In this document: positions 13,602 through 16,044 of the stretch, in pieces | How positions within the stretch are numbered: the first letter of the stretch is position 1 | Layout of the letters: every line of letters starts with the position of its first letter | Assembly (NCBI GenBank): GCA_027017025.1 | Contig: JALURH010000043.1 | Span: 1-16,044 of the forward strand | Length of the DNA stretch: 16,044 nucleotides | From: Thermofilaceae archaeon | GTDB taxonomy: Archaea; Thermoproteota; Thermoprotei; Thermofilales; Thermofilaceae | Direction: 5' to 3' | Program-made: the position numbers and the translations under genes | The notes under the pieces: generated by a model | Told to the model about the DNA's origin: nothing | The model's input: only the letters and a program-made list of their open reading frames with translations | Databases searched by the model: none

Positions 13602-14798
13602 ATGGCGAGATTAACTATAGCAGTACTACTAATCCTCTCCCTAATGGCTATAGTTGCTCTATGCCAGCCTCCAAGTACTATCAAGTGGGTAGACAGCTAT
13701 AACCAGGCATTAAAGCTAGCTGATGCCGAGGATAAGCCTGTCTTCATATACTTCTATTCTAGTAAATGTGTTTTCTGCAAACTATTTGAGAAATATATTT
13801 TGAGTGATCCAGATGTATCTAATCTCCTCAATAAGAAATTTATTAGTGTAGCTATATCGCTTGAAGAAAACGGGGAGTTGGCGTTAAGCTATGAGGTTGT
13901 AGGTACGCCTACAAGCTATTTTCTATACCCTAATGGAACGTCTATCGGATACATTGTCGGCTATGTTTCTAAAAAACAATTTATGGATAGTTTAAGGAAA
14001 GTGTTAGATATCGTTGGGAGAAACACTGAGGCTAGAGAAGATAGAGGCGTCTCATCGAGCACAACCTTAAGTGAGAGTAGGAGTAGCTACGAGAAACTTA
14101 TTATCTCTATACCTCTAGCTATTACCGCTGGTGCTATAAGCGTATTTTCCCCATGTATACTGCCTTTAATACCAGTAGTATTGCTGGGTAAAGGCCTGGT
14201 TTCCAGAAGAAATAGGCTTCTAGCACTAATGATTGGCTTAACCCTATCGTATACGCTTCTCGGAGTAGTTGCTGGAACCGTGGGGTATTTCTTGAAGGAT
14301 ATAGCAGAGGAGATACTCTATGCATCACTCATTATTTTCGGGTTGATACTGGTGAGCGATAAACTCTCAAAAATTTTCGTGAAATTATCATCATATATAC
14401 CTTCATCTTCGAGGCTCTCTTTACGTGGTGTGCCTGGAGGCTTTATGTTTGGCGCCTTTATAGGGATTGCTTGGTCACCCTGTATTGGCCCAATTATCTC
14501 CTCTATATTGATCAATGCCGTAGTTATTGGTAGTGCACTTGAAGGAGCATTAATAATGTTTACCTTCTCGCTGGGATTCGCTCTATCACTTGTAATTATA
14601 GTAAAAGTACTAGGAGATTTAGCATCTAAAGGTAGGAAAAGGAGGATACTTCACGGGAAAATAGAGGAACTTATTTTAAGAGGGAGAAAACTAGAGAGAG
14701 TATTCGGGATCATACTAATTATACTAGGTATAATATATCTAATGGGTTTAGGAAGAGAGTTAGAACTCCTTATCTCATCTATATTTTCTCCAAAATAG
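13602..14798 (+). CDS. Secreted thioredoxin-CcdA fusion (DsbD-like thiol:disulfide transporter)
   Basis: 398 residues. An N-terminal signal sequence (about 1-22) leads to an extracytoplasmic thioredoxin domain (about 28-137) with the redox pair C56/C59 in KCVFCK and the cis-proline segment VVGTPTSYF (99-107). A Ser/Thr/Glu linker follows (140-163). The C-terminal half is a CcdA/DsbD-beta membrane domain with about six helices and the two membrane cysteines in SPCILP (C185) and SPCIGP (C294). CcdA carries electrons from cytoplasmic thioredoxin across the membrane; here the attached outer thioredoxin would be the acceptor, keeping secreted proteins or cytochrome c cysteines reduced. Classical DsbD has its thioredoxin domain at the C-terminus, so this order is reversed. 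The gene overlaps the convergent surface-protein gene by 24 bp. Confidence 0.9.
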   Translation: MARLTIAVLLILSLMAIVALCQPPSTIKWVDSYNQALKLADAEDKPVFIYFYSSKCVFCKLFEKYILSDPDVSNLLNKKFISVAISLEENGELALSYEVVGTPTSYFLYPNGTSIGYIVGYVSKKQFMDSLRKVLDIVGRNTEAREDRGVSSSTTLSESRSSYEKLIISIPLAITAGAISVFSPCILPLIPVVLLGKGLVSRRNRLLALMIGLTLSYTLLGVVAGTVGYFLKDIAEEILYASLIIFGLILVSDKLSKIFVKLSSYIPSSSRLSLRGVPGGFMFGAFIGIAWSPCIGPIISSILINAVVIGSALEGALIMFTFSLGFALSLVIIVKVLGDLASKGRKRRILHGKIEELILRGRKLERVFGIILIILGIIYLMGLGRELELLISSIFSPK

Positions 14799-16044
14799 TT
14801 TATTAGGAGATATATTTAACCTAGTTTTTCTCCTCATTTTCTTAGATATAAGTAGGATAGCGGCTAGAATTACGATAATTACTGCAACACTATAGGGGCT
14901 TAGAGCACCTATAATTACCACCTCCCTTACATCCTTAATAGTAGCTAGGGTTTCTCCCCACCATGAACTAAAGCTATAACTACCTGCTGGCAGAAAAATC
15001 TCTGTACTACCCCATATGTTTGTCTGTACATTTACCTTAAGCCTTCCTTTAATATCGACACTTGCGTAGGGTACTGGGACACCTAGTATATCTTTGACTA
15101 CTATTGTTACAGGCCATATACCTAGCAGAACCTTTATCTCCCCAGGTTTCTCCACAACACTCTGGGAGTAAACCTGTACATCAATGTTCATCCACATAGC
15201 TTCCCTCACTGGCTTAGATCCCTTAGGTAACCATAGTGTAGTATTGGGTACCCAGCCTAAACCGGAGACTAATACCATACTAGGTTGTATTTTTAATATG
15301 GTTCCCGTAGCCGTATAGAATTTAAGTTGTACCTTATACTCGGTACTCCAGATAGGCTTTATCGCCAACGGCTTATTTACATTGAGAAATATGGGAGTTG
15401 TATTGGTGTATAAATCATTTATTTCCCATCCAACTAAAACATGTCTAGTCTCATTGCCATATACTATTACCTTACCAGTCTCTAACTCAATAATTGTACC
15501 CCTCCTGTACCATCCCTCCCTTACTCCAATATCACCCAATGTCGATTCCACCTCTACGTAGTACTCTATATCTGAGGAGGCGGTTACAACTAGGGGGGCA
15601 TAGACTGTTAACATAATACTCTGGCTTTTTAGCGTATTATTCCACCCAGTAAATATCACCCTAGTCTGGTTCCCAAACTCAATAATTGAAGTATTTATGG
15701 AGTACTTAATTACTGTTCCATAGCTATACCATCCCTCAACTCCGTCTCCAAATGGCTCTGCTTTAATTACAACAAAATATTGTTTCTCCCATAGAGTCTC
15801 TAGGTACAATGGTTTGGTGACAACTAATACCACTGTGGTGTTATTCGATGAAGAATCACCGCTCCATCCCCTAAAAACCAGCCTAGTCCTATTACCTAGA
15901 TATATAGTCCTATTCCCCACAGAGACAGCTAGTTTTTCTCCCTCAGGAACCCATCCCCCAGTGAAATTCGCTACCCCGTAGGGGTCTCTAACGGTAACTA
16001 GGTACTGTTTCTCCCATAGAGCCACAATTTTTGTATCCTCGGTT
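14775..16044 (-). CDS. Cell-surface protein with tandem beta-repeats and C-terminal membrane anchor (N-terminus outside window)
   Basis: The frame is open to the right edge, so the 416 residues after the internal GTG at 16025 are only the C-terminal part; the codons to 16044 also lack a stop. Numbering from that GTG, three repeats of about 74 residues lie at 4-78, 79-151 and 152-225, each with a WEKQY-like opening, a central GW(Y/V) turn, a GNxTRxVFxGW block and a KPL-type end. They resemble divergent InlB B-type repeats. A carboxypeptidase-regulatory/Ig-like beta domain lies at about 305-360 (PVTIVVKDILGVPVPYASVD). A single helix (about 377-394) and a basic tail (KKMRRKTR) anchor the protein. 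Many NxT/NxS sequons suggest N-glycosylation. The missing N-terminus could carry an enzyme such as a protease. Confidence 0.85.
   Translation of the reverse strand, partial: TEDTKIVALWEKQYLVTVRDPYGVANFTGGWVPEGEKLAVSVGNRTIYLGNRTRLVFRGWSGDSSSNNTTVVLVVTKPLYLETLWEKQYFVVIKAEPFGDGVEGWYSYGTVIKYSINTSIIEFGNQTRVIFTGWNNTLKSQSIMLTVYAPLVVTASSDIEYYVEVESTLGDIGVREGWYRRGTIIELETGKVIVYGNETRHVLVGWEINDLYTNTTPIFLNVNKPLAIKPIWSTEYKVQLKFYTATGTILKIQPSMVLVSGLGWVPNTTLWLPKGSKPVREAMWMNIDVQVYSQSVVEKPGEIKVLLGIWPVTIVVKDILGVPVPYASVDIKGRLKVNVQTNIWGSTEIFLPAGSYSFSSWWGETLATIKDVREVVIIGALSPYSVAVIIVILAAILLISKKMRRKTRLNISPNKLFWRKYR
15351..16016 (-). repeat. Three tandem protein-coding repeats of about 74 codons
   Basis: Repeat units begin near 16016, 15791 and 15572. 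They share the opening aromatic block, the GW turn and the GNxTR...GW segment. DNA identity is low except for short stretches such as TTCTCCCATAGAG, seen near 15783 and 16009 on the plus strand, so the duplication is old. The array continues toward or beyond the right edge. Confidence 0.7.

Overview
This window looks like chromosomal DNA of a hyperthermophilic archaeon, most likely a member of the Thermoproteota (Crenarchaeota) of Desulfurococcales type. The evidence is archaeal TATA boxes placed about 26 bp upstream of several start codons (leaderless transcripts), Shine-Dalgarno sites of the GGTG/GAGGTGA type inside operons, frequent GTG and TTG starts, AGG/AGA and CTA codon preference, many CTAG tetranucleotides, and archaea-specific families (DUF1464, DUF447, MptA, MptE, beta-RFAP synthase). 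The species cannot be named from the sequence alone.

Region 1 (1-1189, minus) is the N-terminal part of a secreted protein with a GATase/DUF4350-like domain followed by a coiled coil. The gene runs off the left edge.

Region 2 (about 1350-8819) is a pterin / C1-carrier cluster. It encodes a dihydropteroate synthase-like protein, beta-RFAP synthase, a PTPS/QueD-family enzyme, the GTP cyclohydrolase MptA, the ASKHA-fold protein DUF1464, a DmrX/AfpA-type flavo-iron-sulfur protein, the 6-hydroxymethyl-dihydropterin pyrophosphokinase MptE and a DUF447 split-barrel flavoprotein. Together these cover most of a tetrahydromethanopterin-type pathway: GTP to pterin (MptA), pterin activation (MptE), the ribosylated aminobenzoate arm (beta-RFAP synthase), joining of the arms (DHPS-like) and a dihydropterin reductase (DmrX-like). 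MptB and MptD are not in the window. The genes lie in short, divergent and convergent transcription units.

Region 3 (8846-11424) is a compact ECF/Cbi-type cobalt or nickel importer, cbiM - cbiN-like - cbiQ - cbiO, with overlapping genes. A perfect 12-bp inverted repeat abuts its TATA box, and its outer half-sites have the spacing of known NikR operators. The CbiO ATPase has unusual D-loop, H-loop and signature residues. Metal uptake next to cofactor synthesis is plausible, but the link is inferred.

Region 4 (11474-16044) holds a membrane protein with a C-terminal zinc ribbon, a small 70-residue protein, a 320-bp AT-rich non-coding stretch with possible RNA structure, a solitary Cas4-family nuclease with no CRISPR array nearby, a secreted thioredoxin fused to a CcdA membrane domain, and the C-terminal part of a repeat-containing cell-surface protein cut by the right edge. 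No tRNA, rRNA, insertion sequence or CRISPR array was seen.
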